Origin: JAHDHW01 sp965220465
Lineage (GTDB): Bacteria > Bacteroidota > Bacteroidia > Chitinophagales > Saprospiraceae
Length of the DNA: 64,000 nucleotides
NCBI GenBank assembly: GCA_965220465.1
Contig: CBDCPZ010000025.1
Span: 744,001 to 808,000 of the forward strand
Direction of reading: 5' to 3'
This document shows, piece by piece, positions 1-7,831 of the stretch. Below the pieces are notes generated by a model that was given only the letters and a program-made list of their open reading frames with translations, did no database searches and had not been told where the DNA came from. Numbering within the stretch: the stretch's first letter is position 1; the number at the start of each line of letters is the position of its first letter. A program made the translations under genes and the position numbers.

Positions 1-287
1 AAATGCTCTATTCCTTCCTGACATATTAAAAAGTCTGAACTACTATCGTCAACAGGAATTCCTTCATTAATATTTGCTCGTTTACAATGAAGTCCTTGGA
101 TATTAAAATATTCAGGAAATAAATCAAATGGTAATGGCTTAGCGTCTATATCTCTTAGAATTCGAGAGGTTATACCGTTTCCTGAAGGAAAATCAATTAC
201 GGTCTTACCTTTAAATCGATTTCTATTTTTTTGTAAATATTTCTTTACATGATACTTAATACTTTTCGGGTTTTCTTCGTAATTCAT
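1..287 (-). CDS. SAM-dependent methyltransferase, partial (3' end outside window)
   Basis: The start codon is at 285-287 and the reading frame stays open to the left edge, giving about 95 codons. The N-terminal part has the glycine-containing nucleotide-binding loop of class I SAM methyltransferases, VIDFPSGNG at residues 30-38. An acidic segment DLFPEY (55-60) sits where the second strand usually ends, and DFLICQEGIEH (85-95) resembles the post-IV strand of the Methyltransf_11/25 families. The substrate cannot be told because the C-terminal half is missing. It is not obviously linked to the TerB gene 260 bp upstream. Family call inferred from motifs only. Confidence 0.65.
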   Translation of the reverse strand, partial: MNYEENPKSIKYHVKKYLQKNRNRFKGKTVIDFPSGNGITSRILRDIDAKPLPFDLFPEYFNIQGLHCKRANINEGIPVDDSSSDFLICQEGIEH

Positions 288-548
288 AAAGTTTTTACAT
301 TTTACCTAACAGACAGGACAAATTACAAGTAACTGCAACAAATTAATAAAAATAAAAACGCACTAAATCAATCTTTTAAGCTCCGATAATATTCCGTTAT
401 TTCATGCCTTGTTTAGTTGGATCGACAAATCAGAAGATAAATAGTTCTCAAACCAGATTGCACAGGACCCAGATTCGACTATGGGTAGGTATAATTAGAC
501 TAATTATCAGCACTTATTTTTATTGATCGATATTTTATCATAATCAGC

Positions 549-971
549 TTAATTCAAATATTTCTTCACAACATTTAACATTGCATCCGGTGGAATCTCT
601 TCGTTGAGATAGGTTTTCATTATTCGGATTAAATCTCCTGTGAGCTGTTCGTTGAATCCAAGCCTCAAACCGGCTTTGTAACACAATTTTTCTTCTTCCG
701 GTGGAATTTTACCATCGACGCGCATCATAAACAGCAAGTAATATAAAATCCGCATCCGATCTTCTTCAGCGGCTGGTGGCTTCAAAGCAAATGCATCGGG
801 CTTTTCGATAATCGTAGCAATATCTTCCTGAAGCAACCCAAGTTGGCGCGCGATATCTCCTAAAAATTTCTTTTCAACCGGATCTATTTTATTATCGATT
901 GTCACCATTTTGATCAACATTGCAATGGTAGCCCGATTGCGATCATACTCGTTTTCATAGTTTTCAAACAT
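549..971 (-). CDS. TerB-like protein
   Basis: A 140-residue, all-helical cytoplasmic protein without signal peptide or membrane segment. Two copies of the TerB signature are visible: TIDNKIDPVEKKFL (about 24-37) and RVDGKIPPEEEKLC (about 84-97). Each has the Asp-Gly/Asn-Lys-Ile turn followed by Glu residues that bind metal in TerB (tellurite-resistance/DjlA-like) domains. In other bacteria TerB domains act in metal-linked stress complexes at the membrane. No other ter gene lies next to it, so a tellurite role should not be assumed. It is transcribed alone, with the polyprenyl transferase gene 122 bp upstream on the same strand. Confidence 0.75.
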   Translation of the reverse strand: MFENYENEYDRNRATIAMLIKMVTIDNKIDPVEKKFLGDIARQLGLLQEDIATIIEKPDAFALKPPAAEEDRMRILYYLLFMMRVDGKIPPEEEKLCYKAGLRLGFNEQLTGDLIRIMKTYLNEEIPPDAMLNVVKKYLN

Positions 972-1093
972 AGCTATTTTATTGAGTTAGCAGTGATTAA
1001 GTATATAGTTAAACAGTAAAATAGATTTGCTTCGAATCCGGAATCTAATTTCAGTAACTAAATTACAAATAACTTAATAACTTATAACTGTTT

Positions 1094-2512
1094 TCACTTC
1101 CCCTTTCCTTGCAAAAGCACTAAAACCGTGTAAAACAGGATTTTAAAATCGAGGGCCAGCGACATGTTTTCAATATAAAGAATATCAAATTTCAATCGCT
1201 GTATCATCTCTTCAACGTTTGAAGCATAGCCGTATTTCACTTGCCCCCAGGAGGTAATGCCTGGCCGTACTTTGAGCAATTGTTTGTAATGAGGCGCTTG
1301 TTTTACGATTTTATCAATAAAAAATTTGCGCTCCGGGCGTGGTCCCACGAGTGACATATCTCCTTTTAAAACATTCCAAAATTGCGGTAATTCGTCCAAA
1401 CGGTATTTACGCATAACTTTACCCCATGGTGTAACCCGGGTATCTTCATCACTTGACAACTGAGGTCCGTCTTCTTCAGCATTTTCGTACATCGAGCGAA
1501 ATTTATAGATAAAAAATGGCTTACTGTTCAGGCCTATTCGTATTTGCTTGAAAAACACCGAACCTTTTGACGAAAGCTTGACCCGAATCATGATGTAAAT
1601 ATAAAGCGGCGACAAAATCAATAATAAAAAAGTGCACGTACCAACATCAATCAATCGCTTAAGTAATTGCTGCCAACGAGGCATCAGATCCTGTTTGATC
1701 TCAATTAAAACAGCACCATAAACATGATTCATTTTTACATTTCCCAGCATGATATCGTACATGTCGGGGATGATCTTGACCAAAATTTTATTTTCAAAAT
1801 CAAAAAGAACATTTAAAATTTCACGCAACCGATTGTGCTCTGAAGTTTCGATAGCGATGATTACTTCTTCAATTTCCTGGTCTTTAATCACTTCTTCAAG
1901 ATCTTCTATTTTCCCCATCTTTTGGAGGTGCTTTTGCAATTCGTTCGAGCTTTTGCCATTCGCATCGATAAATCCCAGAAAGCGATTTCCCAGACCCTTT
2001 TTGCGGCCGGAGATATCTTTATACAATTCCACTGCATTTTCATTTCCTCCGATGACGATAGTGTTGTAAGCAATTAATCCTGCTTTCAAACGCCGGCTGG
2101 CTCGTGTGAGAAGGATCATTCTTACTGTGGCTGTAAACAAAAAATGAAGGGCAAACAAGGTTAAAAACGAATTGTAATAGGTAGTATAATCATTTACAAA
2201 ATCATCGAGGATCAACGTGAAAAACAGAAAAAACACACCCAAGAAAGTAAGAAAAAATGTACGGGTGAAGGTCGCAAGCCTTGAAAGCCGGTAAATATCA
2301 TTGTATTTATCAAAAATACTATAAAGGAAAATCCATCCAATTGGGATCAGGATAATGCCATACCAAAAGTTTTGATCCTGGAGAACTGAAGCATCGAGTG
2401 GGACATTTTCTATCCGTTTACGATATAGAAAAAAACAAGCCCAGGCAAGTGTGGCCGTCAGGTAATCGGCAAAAGCATAAATCAGAAAATCAGTGCGTCG
2501 CTGTCGTTTCAT
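1094..2512 (-). CDS. Polyprenyl glycosylphosphotransferase (initiating sugar-phosphate transferase)
   Basis: This is a 472-residue WcaJ/WbaP-type enzyme expected to transfer a sugar-1-phosphate from a nucleotide sugar to undecaprenyl phosphate, the first step in making exopolysaccharide or O-antigen units. The N-terminal half has hydrophobic segments at about 10-31, 49-67, 82-104 and 110-135, then a Rossmann-like CoA-binding-type domain (TIVIGGNENA at 151-160). The catalytic domain begins at KRLIDVG (285-291), followed by one membrane segment, KFRSM (337-341), RLDELPQ (371-377) and GDMSLVGPRPE (384-394), all hallmarks of the bacterial sugar transferase family. Length is normal. The sugar is unknown. 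A TTTG box lies one base before the ATG, so the mRNA could be nearly leaderless. Confidence 0.9.
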   Translation of the reverse strand: MKRQRRTDFLIYAFADYLTATLAWACFFLYRKRIENVPLDASVLQDQNFWYGIILIPIGWIFLYSIFDKYNDIYRLSRLATFTRTFFLTFLGVFFLFFTLILDDFVNDYTTYYNSFLTLFALHFLFTATVRMILLTRASRRLKAGLIAYNTIVIGGNENAVELYKDISGRKKGLGNRFLGFIDANGKSSNELQKHLQKMGKIEDLEEVIKDQEIEEVIIAIETSEHNRLREILNVLFDFENKILVKIIPDMYDIMLGNVKMNHVYGAVLIEIKQDLMPRWQQLLKRLIDVGTCTFLLLILSPLYIYIMIRVKLSSKGSVFFKQIRIGLNSKPFFIYKFRSMYENAEEDGPQLSSDEDTRVTPWGKVMRKYRLDELPQFWNVLKGDMSLVGPRPERKFFIDKIVKQAPHYKQLLKVRPGITSWGQVKYGYASNVEEMIQRLKFDILYIENMSLALDFKILFYTVLVLLQGKGK

Positions 2513-2625
2513 CCAAATAGTATGTGCTGTAAACCTGGAAACTTTCTGAAATGGGCTTGCAAACCCAAGTCATAAGCAACCAAACAAGTTGATTATCAAT
2601 AATTTAAAATTAGTGAATGGGCATT

Positions 2626-2674
2626 AATTATCAATAAGTAATTTTTTAACTACCACAAAGTAAGTCTAAAAACT
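2626..2674. repeat. Intergenic block repeated at 3626-3675
   Basis: Positions 2626-2650 match 3626-3650 at 23 of 25 bases, and a second shared piece (TCTAAAAACT) lies at 2665-2674 and 3666-3675. The copies are exactly 1000 bp apart, upstream of the glycosylphosphotransferase and lipoprotein genes. It could be a shared leader or regulatory element, or a small duplication. Confidence 0.5.
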
Positions 2675-2713
2675 GCTATTTAAGCCCACTAATCCTTAAA
2701 ATATGTCAAATCC

Positions 2714-3592
2714 CTATAAATTTACAAGCTTAATATTATCGAGGTAAATCTCCGCATTTTCCATCGTAAATTCACCGTTTTCCTGAGGTATTTGTGCGCG
2801 AATTACAATTCGATATTGCACAGAACCGGCAAGCGCCAATTGCTGTAATTTTTCTGTAACGTTAAAATAGATCTTGTTCCATTCCGTTTTTGGGTTAACA
2901 CCGAGATTAACTTCCGAGTAGAGCAATTCGTTAATATTGCCATAACCTGCAAGGCCTACGAGGAAAGGAATATCGTTTTTATAATCCATTTCGATATAAG
3001 CAGTCCGTCCTCCACTTGGTGGATCAAGAATATAGTTACTGCCCACTCCGATAAAGAAATTCTCCTGATCAAGGTATATTTTGCCAGCTTTCTCTCCTTC
3101 TTTTACCATCTCAGTGGTCGTCTCCATTATTGTCTCAGTGTTGCCGTCAAGGTCGAAAGTAAATTTATGAGGGGTTTGTTCAAAAGAATCTCTAAAAACG
3201 AAATTAGTTTTTTCAAGATCATAAGTCGTCGATGGTGACACAGTAATTGGAGCCCCAGGCACCAACATTACCGTTTTAGTATATCTTTTATAAAAAGTAT
3301 ACAAATCGGGCGTTGCGTTGATCCCATTTTCTTTAATCCCTGCATCAATAACAATCGTTTGTTCACCACTTTCTAAAACAGGAATCGTCTTTGGTAAATC
3401 GAATGCGCCCAAAAAGTTATTGTTGACATAAACCCAACCGTCAGTGATTTTTGAGGAATAGATCCCATCCTCTGGTCCTGGTGTAAATTCAAAAGGTTCG
3501 ATCGTAATATAAGAAGCAGTTTGCTCCTTTTGACCACAACTCAAGCCAAATAAACCGATCAAAATAAAAATACAGATTCTCGCTTTTATCAT
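2714..3592 (-). CDS. Hypothetical lipoprotein
   Basis: A 292-residue protein starting with a lipoprotein signal peptide: basic start, hydrophobic core, lipobox LSCG with the lipidated Cys at about residue 19. The mature part looks like a beta-rich extracytoplasmic protein. Its second half (GGRTAYIEMDYKND... EIYLDNIKLVNL) resembles the layout of carbohydrate-binding or jelly-roll modules, but I do not recognise a named family. It may share control with neighbouring envelope genes, since its upstream region carries the repeat also found before the glycosylphosphotransferase gene. Function unknown. Confidence 0.7.
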   Translation of the reverse strand: MIKARICIFILIGLFGLSCGQKEQTASYITIEPFEFTPGPEDGIYSSKITDGWVYVNNNFLGAFDLPKTIPVLESGEQTIVIDAGIKENGINATPDLYTFYKRYTKTVMLVPGAPITVSPSTTYDLEKTNFVFRDSFEQTPHKFTFDLDGNTETIMETTTEMVKEGEKAGKIYLDQENFFIGVGSNYILDPPSGGRTAYIEMDYKNDIPFLVGLAGYGNINELLYSEVNLGVNPKTEWNKIYFNVTEKLQQLALAGSVQYRIVIRAQIPQENGEFTMENAEIYLDNIKLVNL

Positions 3593-3625
3593 TTTTTGTT
3601 TTTTAAAATATAATTAGTTTGACGG

Positions 3626-3675
3626 AATTATCAATAAGCTATTTTTTAACACATCTCAAAAATCATCTAAAAACT
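3626..3675. repeat. Second copy of the 2626-2674 intergenic block
   Basis: This block lies 34 bp upstream of the lipoprotein start codon. It shares AATTATCAATAAG and ATTTTTTAAC with the copy 1000 bp away. On the coding (minus) strand it is AT-rich and could be a promoter or UTR element. Confidence 0.5.
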
Positions 3676-3765
3676 TCCTGTTAATCAGTTATTTAGATCA
3701 TTTTCAAAATGTGAAATAGCTTTTCAATAATTTCTTTCCGTCACTTAGAATTAGTTTTCAATTGC

Positions 3766-4653
3766 TTAACGCAGCATTTGCTGTAATAAAATGATGTTGT
3801 CCGTAAAAATATAATCTGGGCTTTTATTAATGGCTTCAATTGCTCCGTTCCGTTCCTTCACCCCATAAATCGCTACCCGCAATCCATTTTCATGGCACAT
3901 TTGAACATACTCCTTTGTAGTCAAATCATTGTCACAAGAAATCATATAAACCCCTTTACTGACCGCATAGATGGCTTCATCTTCTGAAAAATATCCTGTT
4001 TTAAGGCTCAGTTTGATCGATGGCAATTTTTCTTTCAATGCTGCCAGAAAATCCAATTCAGCTGCATCCACAACACACCAGTCACTTGCATCATACTTGG
4101 TGATCAATCTAACCATCTCATCCATAAATCGTTGCTGATGATTGTTAAAATCAAAATCACCACATTCAGGGATCGCCAATTTGATATCCAAAACTACCGT
4201 TGGTTTTATCGGTCGTTCCGAAAACCTTTGCAAAAGGGATTCCAGCGTGCCAAGCTTTTCATCTAAAAATCGGCTACTTTGCAAACTGGATCGGTATCGG
4301 CAATTTTTCAATGCTTCACTTTCTTTAAAAAAGATACAACCAAAACAATCGGTCTCGGTTTCCAGAAAAGGACTGTGAAACGTAAAAAATACATCATCGG
4401 CACTTAACTGAATATCTGCCTCCACCCACTCAACACCATAAGCTTCAACCGCTTTAGTTAAGCTTGAAAACGAATCATGCGGCAGAGCATTTTGAGCAGA
4501 TTCAAAGCCCAATCCGCCATGACCGATAATGGTGATCTTGTTTCCATTCAGGTTATTGATCTCATCTAAATCGGTTTTTTGACATCCATTCAATGAAAAA
4601 AGGATAACAAAAACAATCAAACCGTTGTATGTCTTGAAAAGGTAGTTATCCAT
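3766..4653 (-). CDS. Glycerophosphodiester phosphodiesterase-family lipoprotein
   Basis: A 295-residue protein with a lipobox (LNGC, Cys24) and a GDPD-type TIM barrel. It has GHGG at 44-47 (HRG in the classical motif), the acidic pair E78/D80 (VEADIQL) that binds metal, and H93 in FTFHSP, where most members have HD. The C-terminal YIFTDNI segment also fits. Family members cleave glycerophosphodiesters or related head groups; here it would act in the periplasm or on an envelope surface. The Asp after the second His is replaced by Ser, so activity or substrate may differ from the classical enzyme. It is last in the operon, 9 bp behind the GT39-type gene. Confidence 0.82.
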   Translation of the reverse strand: MDNYLFKTYNGLIVFVILFSLNGCQKTDLDEINNLNGNKITIIGHGGLGFESAQNALPHDSFSSLTKAVEAYGVEWVEADIQLSADDVFFTFHSPFLETETDCFGCIFFKESEALKNCRYRSSLQSSRFLDEKLGTLESLLQRFSERPIKPTVVLDIKLAIPECGDFDFNNHQQRFMDEMVRLITKYDASDWCVVDAAELDFLAALKEKLPSIKLSLKTGYFSEDEAIYAVSKGVYMISCDNDLTTKEYVQMCHENGLRVAIYGVKERNGAIEAINKSPDYIFTDNIILLQQMLR

Positions 4654-4662
4654 TTTTTACTT

Positions 4663-6108
4663 TTATAATTGCTGATAAAGGTCATATTTTTGAGTATCTA
4701 CAGCTACTTTTTTATAATGTGCGGGGATGTTGATATTCATCGATTTTTCTACCAAAAAAAACTCGTGCTTTTCATACGGATCAAGACTTATATTGAAATA
4801 ACGAACCAAAAACCCTTGCAAAATAAAATTATATTCATCATACATTTCCGATGGAACAGTAATGGCCGAAAACTTTGGCACCACTTCTCCAATTTTATAT
4901 ACATCGTGCATCGTAGGCTGCTCGCGACTAAATTTCCCTTTTTGCAACCATGAAAAGCCCAAAACCGTAATAAAAAGAATGCTGCTTATTATTAAAAACG
5001 ATTTATTAAATTGCTTTGTGTGTCGCTTCGCCATCAAATCCAAAGTCAATGGAGCGATAATTATTGCTAATCCAATCGAAAAATACGGTAATGCAGGAAC
5101 CAGGTAAAACCCTTTTTGGACCATCGTTAGTGCCAAAGGTAAAGCTGCTGAAAGTCCGATTAAAATAAAAAACAGCGACTGTTCTCTATATTTGTTAAAA
5201 TGAAATTTGACCTGCTTCCTTTTTGCAAGGCCAAAAATAATTCCCATTAAAACAAACTGAGGTATCAACTCTGTAAATAAACGCCAAAGGATTTCCAATC
5301 GGTATTCCGCTGTCGGCATCGAATCAATCCTCATCAATGCTCTTTCAAATAAATATATCGATAAGCTTTCTTTGCTTTCGGGAATGCTAAAAAGTATCCC
5401 AAAAAAGGCGGCTATTGTAAAAACCAGCATTAAAGTTTGCCAAAACGCTTGTCGGAATGATCCTCCTTTTTTTACCAACCAATAGATAAAAGGAACTGAT
5501 AAAGTAAAAAAACCAGGGAGTCCTTTGCACAATACCGCCAAACAAATCAAGATCCCCGCAAAAATCCAGTTTATTGGTTTTAACTTTTGTGAATCAAGGC
5601 TGTAAAGCATCAATAAAACGGTACCCAAAGCAAAGGCGCTCAGGGTATTTTCCTGCATATTGTTGCAAAATGACCAGGCACAAATTGGTGTAGCGATCCA
5701 AAAAAGTACAGGAAGAAAAGCCAAACCAGCCAGCTTTTGATCGTTTTCAAAAACTTTCCGCCAGATCAAAACAATCAATCCGATATTTATGCACAAAGCA
5801 AGAAAAGTATAAAATCGCTCAACATAAATACTGCTTCCAAAAACTTTAAAAAATATTGCCTGAATACCAAAAACCAGCGGAGGATGCTCGTGAAATGACG
5901 ATAGCCCGTCAATATTAAGTTTGCTATATTGAGGAAACCAAAATGTCCCGATATTCTGGCTTAGATTGTGTGAAACCGATGAATATAATACAGCATCCTG
6001 AAACATGCCATCTTGCATGAGTTTTGGTAAAGTAAGGCCAAGCACAATACTTATGGTAAAAATCCAATAGGCTAAATTGTCGGTCGGTAAATATTTCTTT
6101 TTTATCAT
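4663..6108 (-). CDS. Glycosyltransferase family 39-type membrane protein
   Basis: A 481-residue polytopic membrane protein with roughly ten to twelve hydrophobic segments. After the first segment comes a large periplasmic loop with QDAVLYSSVSHNL and EHPPLVFGI, which matches the ArnT/PMT_2 pattern of an early Asp and a HPP motif. Such enzymes move a sugar from a polyprenyl-phosphate donor to lipid A, protein or another acceptor on the periplasmic face. It sits 9-10 bp from both flanking genes in a four-gene operon with Gfo/Idh, an outer-membrane protein and GDPD, which suggests envelope glycan modification. Acceptor unknown. Confidence 0.82.
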   Translation of the reverse strand: MIKKKYLPTDNLAYWIFTISIVLGLTLPKLMQDGMFQDAVLYSSVSHNLSQNIGTFWFPQYSKLNIDGLSSFHEHPPLVFGIQAIFFKVFGSSIYVERFYTFLALCINIGLIVLIWRKVFENDQKLAGLAFLPVLFWIATPICAWSFCNNMQENTLSAFALGTVLLMLYSLDSQKLKPINWIFAGILICLAVLCKGLPGFFTLSVPFIYWLVKKGGSFRQAFWQTLMLVFTIAAFFGILFSIPESKESLSIYLFERALMRIDSMPTAEYRLEILWRLFTELIPQFVLMGIIFGLAKRKQVKFHFNKYREQSLFFILIGLSAALPLALTMVQKGFYLVPALPYFSIGLAIIIAPLTLDLMAKRHTKQFNKSFLIISSILFITVLGFSWLQKGKFSREQPTMHDVYKIGEVVPKFSAITVPSEMYDEYNFILQGFLVRYFNISLDPYEKHEFFLVEKSMNINIPAHYKKVAVDTQKYDLYQQL

Positions 6109-6117
6109 CCTGAATAC

Positions 6118-6666
6118 TTAAAAAGAATATTGAGCAAACAAACGAAGCTGTGCGTCGAAACCTGCGTATGAATTTTTTGTGCCTATAACAGAGTCAAAAA
6201 ATCGTTCAAAATATAACCCTCCGCCCATGCTATTGCCAATGATTAAGTTTTTCCAAATCCGGTATTGAATTCCATAAGAAAGAATAATCTCATGTATTTC
6301 GTTATTCCCGTTTATATCCAAATTGTTAGGATTATAGGGTTTCAAAAATACAAGTTGATAATCAAAAGTAGCAAAAGCTCTGAATTTGCTTTGACCGGGC
6401 AAGAGGCGACGATAACCGAGATGTATTCCCCAGGGTCCTTTTGATGGCAGATAACTATCCGAAACGGCGATCTTAGGTCCCACAAAAATGGTGTTGTCTT
6501 CTTTCCAATTTAAAGTATAGGCCAGGTTTATATTTATACCGCTATAACAAAGAGCGCCTCCAAACTCTAACCCGGATTTCAGATTGGCAGATTTTGTAAT
6601 ATCCTGAGCTGTAATTGTTAGGTAAAAACAAAAAAAGGAAAGGATAATCAGCATAGTGATCTTCAT
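6118..6666 (-). CDS. Outer-membrane beta-barrel-like protein
   Basis: A 182-residue protein with a Sec signal peptide (cleavage probably after ITAQ, about residue 21). The mature part alternates short amphipathic strands (GGALCYSG, NLAYTLNW, FRAFATFDYQ) and ends in aromatic Phe (LFAQYSF), typical of outer-membrane barrels recognised by Bam. It would form a small barrel of about eight strands. It lies in the operon between the oxidoreductase and the GT39-type gene, with 9-10 bp gaps. Specific function unknown. Confidence 0.7.
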   Translation of the reverse strand: MKITMLIILSFFCFYLTITAQDITKSANLKSGLEFGGALCYSGININLAYTLNWKEDNTIFVGPKIAVSDSYLPSKGPWGIHLGYRRLLPGQSKFRAFATFDYQLVFLKPYNPNNLDINGNNEIHEIILSYGIQYRIWKNLIIGNSMGGGLYFERFFDSVIGTKNSYAGFDAQLRLFAQYSF

Positions 6667-6676
6667 AAAAACAATA

Positions 6677-7666
6677 CTATTGGATCGTGGTTTTTCTCAT
6701 TTCTATCTGTTCAATAATTTGATGAGCGACTTCGAGGGCTTTATAGCCATCTTCAATTGAAACTTTGGGTGCATGGTCGTCAAGAATACTCAATGCAAAA
6801 GTCTCCAATTCCATTTTTATACTATTGACGGACTCAATATCCGGCATTTCCATATGGATCAATTTGGTCCCGTTGTTTGTATTTAATTCTAAAAGGTTTT
6901 CTGCGTCTGGTACATTTGCAGCGCCTTTATCATAAATCCGAATTACCTGGGCGTTCTTTTCCAAAAAATCTAAACTAATATACGCATCCCGTTGAAACAA
7001 ACGGAGTTTACGCATTTGTTTCATTGAAATCCGGCTGGCAGTAAGATTGGCAACAGCGCCATTTTCAAATTCAATTCTCGCATTGCTGATATCCGGTGTA
7101 TTGCTCACAACAGCAACGCCACTTGCGCTGATAAATTTCACCTCCGAATCCACCAAACTCAGCACCAAATCAAGGTCATGGATCATCAAATCAAGGATCA
7201 CAGAAACATCAGTTCCTCGCGGATTAAAAAGCGAAAGACGATGCGCTTCGATAAACATCGGATTCAAAGGCGTACCTTCCAAAGCCAGAAAAGCAGGGTT
7301 GAATCGCTCCACATGTCCAACTTGTATTTTTACACCAACTTCTTTGCTCATCTGAAGCAGATCTTCTGCTTCCTTCAGCGTGTGTGTCAATGGTTTTTCA
7401 ATGAAAACATGTTTGCCTTTTTGGATCGCTTTTTTTGCCAGTTGAAAGTGTGTGACCGTAGGTGTGACAATGTCGATGACATCAACAGCGTCAATCAATT
7501 CATCCAAATCAGCCCAACGTTTGGCACCGGATGTCTCCCCAGCATTTTTAGCATTGTGGTCATTAGGATCATAAAAACCAACCAATTGATATTGCTCTAC
7601 CATTTGGATACATTTGAGATGTATCTTTCCAAGGTGGCCCGTTCCCAGCAAACCGATTTTTAACAT
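6677..7666 (-). CDS. Gfo/Idh/MocA-family oxidoreductase
   Basis: A 329-residue NAD(P)-dependent dehydrogenase. The N-terminal Rossmann fold has GLLGTGHLGKIH (5-16), and the family motif EKPLTH lies at 90-95. The second domain contains GHVERFNPAF (about 117-126) and MIHDLDLVLSL, where the Asp/His pair of this family falls. These enzymes oxidise or reduce sugars, inositols and related compounds. As first gene of the operon it may prepare a nucleotide-sugar-derived substrate for the envelope genes downstream. The substrate is not predictable from sequence. A perfect TACTTTTG -7 element lies upstream at 7708-7715. Confidence 0.88.
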   Translation of the reverse strand: MLKIGLLGTGHLGKIHLKCIQMVEQYQLVGFYDPNDHNAKNAGETSGAKRWADLDELIDAVDVIDIVTPTVTHFQLAKKAIQKGKHVFIEKPLTHTLKEAEDLLQMSKEVGVKIQVGHVERFNPAFLALEGTPLNPMFIEAHRLSLFNPRGTDVSVILDLMIHDLDLVLSLVDSEVKFISASGVAVVSNTPDISNARIEFENGAVANLTASRISMKQMRKLRLFQRDAYISLDFLEKNAQVIRIYDKGAANVPDAENLLELNTNNGTKLIHMEMPDIESVNSIKMELETFALSILDDHAPKVSIEDGYKALEVAHQIIEQIEMRKTTIQ

Positions 7667-7707
7667 AAAATTTAATTAAATGGATTTTTCCTTTCAAAAA
7701 CAGACCT

Positions 7708-7715
7708 CAAAAGTA
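7708..7715 (-). promoter_or_regulatory. Bacteroidota -7 promoter element (TACTTTTG)
   Basis: It matches TAnnTTTG on the minus strand about 40 bp before the Gfo/Idh start codon. A TTG lies 24 bp further upstream, so the -33 box is weak. Likely promoter of the four-gene envelope operon. Confidence 0.5.
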
Positions 7716-7765
7716 CGCATTGTATTTTAAATCGGATGACAACTACTTGTTTAAAATAAAACAAT

Positions 7766-7797
7766 AACGGGGTTCTTTTTTAAAAAAGAACCCCGTT
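7766..7797 (-). terminator. Intrinsic terminator of the DUF4836-like gene
   Basis: A perfect 32-bp palindrome: AACGGGGTTC followed by a T6 run, then its exact complement. The GC-rich stem base and internal T/A runs allow it to work in either direction. It lies 35 bp after the stop codon of the minus-strand gene at 7832. Confidence 0.85.
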
Positions 7798-7831
7798 TTG
7801 AAGGTGAATATCGCTTAATAAAAGCAACGAA

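Noticed and set aside
491..507. Perfect AT-only-type palindrome ATAATTAG-A-CTAATTAT
   Set aside because: Too short and AT-rich to be distinguished from chance; no T run or operator context.
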